Of a DNA stretch of 64,000 bases, positions 62,847-64,000 are shown one piece after another. Numbering within the stretch: the stretch's first letter is position 1; every line of letters starts with the position of its first letter. This DNA is from Azonexus hydrophilus DSM 23864 (lineage in GTDB: Bacteria; Pseudomonadota; Gammaproteobacteria; Burkholderiales; Rhodocyclaceae). The notes under the pieces are model-generated. The model worked only from the letters and a program-made list of their open reading frames with translations. It was not told where the DNA came from and did no database searches. The stretch spans positions 372,001 through 436,000 of the forward strand of contig NZ_AUCE01000012.1 in assembly GCF_000429605.1 (NCBI RefSeq), given 5' to 3'. Made by a program: the position numbers and the translations under genes.

Positions 62847-64000
62847 ATGGACATGAAATCGCTCTACTTGCTCGTACCGCTGGCGCCGCTGGTCGGTGCC
62901 ATCATCGCCGGCCTGTTCTGCCGTATCATCCCGCGCTGGGTCGCCCATACCGCGACCATCGCCGGTGTTGGCATTGCCTTCGCCGCCTCGGTGGTGATCT
63001 TCATGGACGTGATGGCCGGCAACACCTTCAACGGTACGGTCTATACCTGGCTGACCTCCGGCACCTACACCTTTGAAGTCGGTTTCCTGATCGACACGCT
63101 GACCGCGACGATGATGCTGGTCGTCACCTCGGTGTCGCTGATGGTGCATATCTACACCATCGGCTACATGCAGGAAGATCCGGGCTACAACCGTTTCTTC
63201 AGCTACATCTCGCTGTTCACCTTCTCGATGCTGATGCTGGTGATGGCCAACAACTTCATGCAGCTGTTCTTCGGCTGGGAAGCGGTCGGCCTCGTCTCCT
63301 ACCTGCTGATCGGTTTCTGGTACACGCGGCCGACGGCGATCTTTGCCAACATCAAGGCCTTCCTGGTCAACCGCGTCGGCGACTTCGGTTTCATCCTCGG
63401 TATCGGCCTGGTCCTGGCGCACTTCGGTACGCTCGACTACGCCACGGTGTTTGCCAAGGCGCCGGAATTCGCCAACGCCACGATCAACATCTGGGGCGAT
63501 CAGGAATGGTCGCTGATGACCGTCACCTGCATCTGCCTGTTCATCGGCGCCATGGGCAAGTCGGCGCAAGTGCCGCTGCACGTCTGGCTGCCTGACTCGA
63601 TGGAAGGCCCGACCCCGATCTCGGCACTGATCCACGCTGCAACCATGGTGACCGCCGGCATCTTCATGGTGGCCCGGACCTCGCCGCTGTTCGAACTGTC
63701 GACCACGGCCCTGTCCTTCGTCATCGTCATCGGCGCCATCACCGCGCTGTTCATGGGCTTCCTCGGCATCATCCAGAACGACATCAAGCGTGTCGTCGCC
63801 TACTCGACGCTGTCGCAGCTTGGCTACATGACCGTCGCGCTCGGTGCTTCGGCCTATTCGGTGGCGATCTTCCACCTGATGACGCACGCCTTCTTCAAGG
63901 CGCTGCTGTTCCTTGCCGCCGGCTCGGTGATCATCGGCATGCATCACGACCAGGACATCCGCAACATGGGCGGCCTGCGCAAGTACATGCCGATCACCTG
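62847..64000 (+). CDS. nuoL: NADH-quinone oxidoreductase subunit L, partial
   Basis: The first 384 codons are seen and the right edge truncates the gene. Antiporter-like motifs include QLFFGWEAVGLVSYLLIGFW, HVWLPDSMEGPTPISALIHA and KRVVAYSTLSQLGYM, with the conserved Glu and Lys of a proton-channel subunit (ND5 type). nuoM and nuoN are expected beyond the edge. Confidence 0.96.
   Translation, partial: MDMKSLYLLVPLAPLVGAIIAGLFCRIIPRWVAHTATIAGVGIAFAASVVIFMDVMAGNTFNGTVYTWLTSGTYTFEVGFLIDTLTATMMLVVTSVSLMVHIYTIGYMQEDPGYNRFFSYISLFTFSMLMLVMANNFMQLFFGWEAVGLVSYLLIGFWYTRPTAIFANIKAFLVNRVGDFGFILGIGLVLAHFGTLDYATVFAKAPEFANATINIWGDQEWSLMTVTCICLFIGAMGKSAQVPLHVWLPDSMEGPTPISALIHAATMVTAGIFMVARTSPLFELSTTALSFVIVIGAITALFMGFLGIIQNDIKRVVAYSTLSQLGYMTVALGASAYSVAIFHLMTHAFFKALLFLAAGSVIIGMHHDQDIRNMGGLRKYMPIT

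Overview
The window is a continuous, high-G+C, gene-dense stretch of a Gram-negative chromosome. The housekeeping gene order (grpE-dnaK-dnaJ, hrcA-hemH, nadK-recN, fur/bamE, dapB, carAB-greA, yhbY/rlmE-ftsH-folP-glmM, tpiA-secG-tRNA-Leu-nuoA-L) and the FtsH, Nuo and diguanylate cyclase protein types point to a betaproteobacterium, most likely Rhodocyclales (Dechloromonas/Azonexus-like). The lineage call is inference from synteny and protein style; no rRNA is present.

Region 1, 1-14604 (all minus strand), is the accessory region. A GGDEF diguanylate cyclase heads a run of 14 further genes with overlaps or gaps of at most 16 nt, continuing off the left edge. Upstream genes encode a deoxyamino-sugar route: NDP-hexose 2,3-dehydratase, Gfo/Idh/MocA ketoreductase, DegT aminotransferase and NeuD/PglD-like acyltransferase. 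The middle holds an acyl-activation and reduction set: acyl carrier protein, AMP-forming ligase, LuxE-type acyl-protein synthetase, LuxC-type acyl reductase and FabZ-type dehydratase. The distal end has a GMC oxidoreductase with a small partner, an SDR reductase and a two-subunit (split) transketolase. Together these suggest an undescribed, probably surface-directed glycan or glycolipid in which a 2-deoxy amino sugar is joined to an unusual acyl- or ketol-derived group. This is the best candidate for a novel system. The glycosyltransferases, export genes and the dTDP-glucose synthase/4,6-dehydratase are not in the window.

Region 2, 14734-20705 (minus), is an operon: TPR protein, L,D-transpeptidase-like protein, periplasmic and cytoplasmic cyclophilins, lpxH and recQ. 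cysS diverges from it and ends at a strong bidirectional terminator shared with an orphan periplasmic binding protein.

Region 3, 23492-33717, holds the heat-shock genes grpE, dnaK and dnaJ, with sigma-32-like promoters before grpE and dnaK and unusual tandem hairpins between dnaK and dnaJ. It also has a Ser/Thr kinase fused to a cyclic-nucleotide-binding-like domain, a chemoreceptor with a periplasmic CxxCH haem motif, a calcium-loop protein, hemH and hrcA.

Region 4, 33784-53386, is conserved housekeeping: nadK, recN, a fur-GDT1-type exporter pair, bamE, dapB, a five-domain hybrid histidine kinase, carA, carB, greA, yhbY, rlmE, ftsH, folP, glmM, tpiA, secG and tRNA-Leu(GAG).

Region 5, 53456-64000, is the respiratory complex I operon nuoA-nuoL, cut by the right edge within nuoL. 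No rRNA, CRISPR array, insertion sequence or prophage was seen, and no stretch longer than 300 bases lacks a gene.
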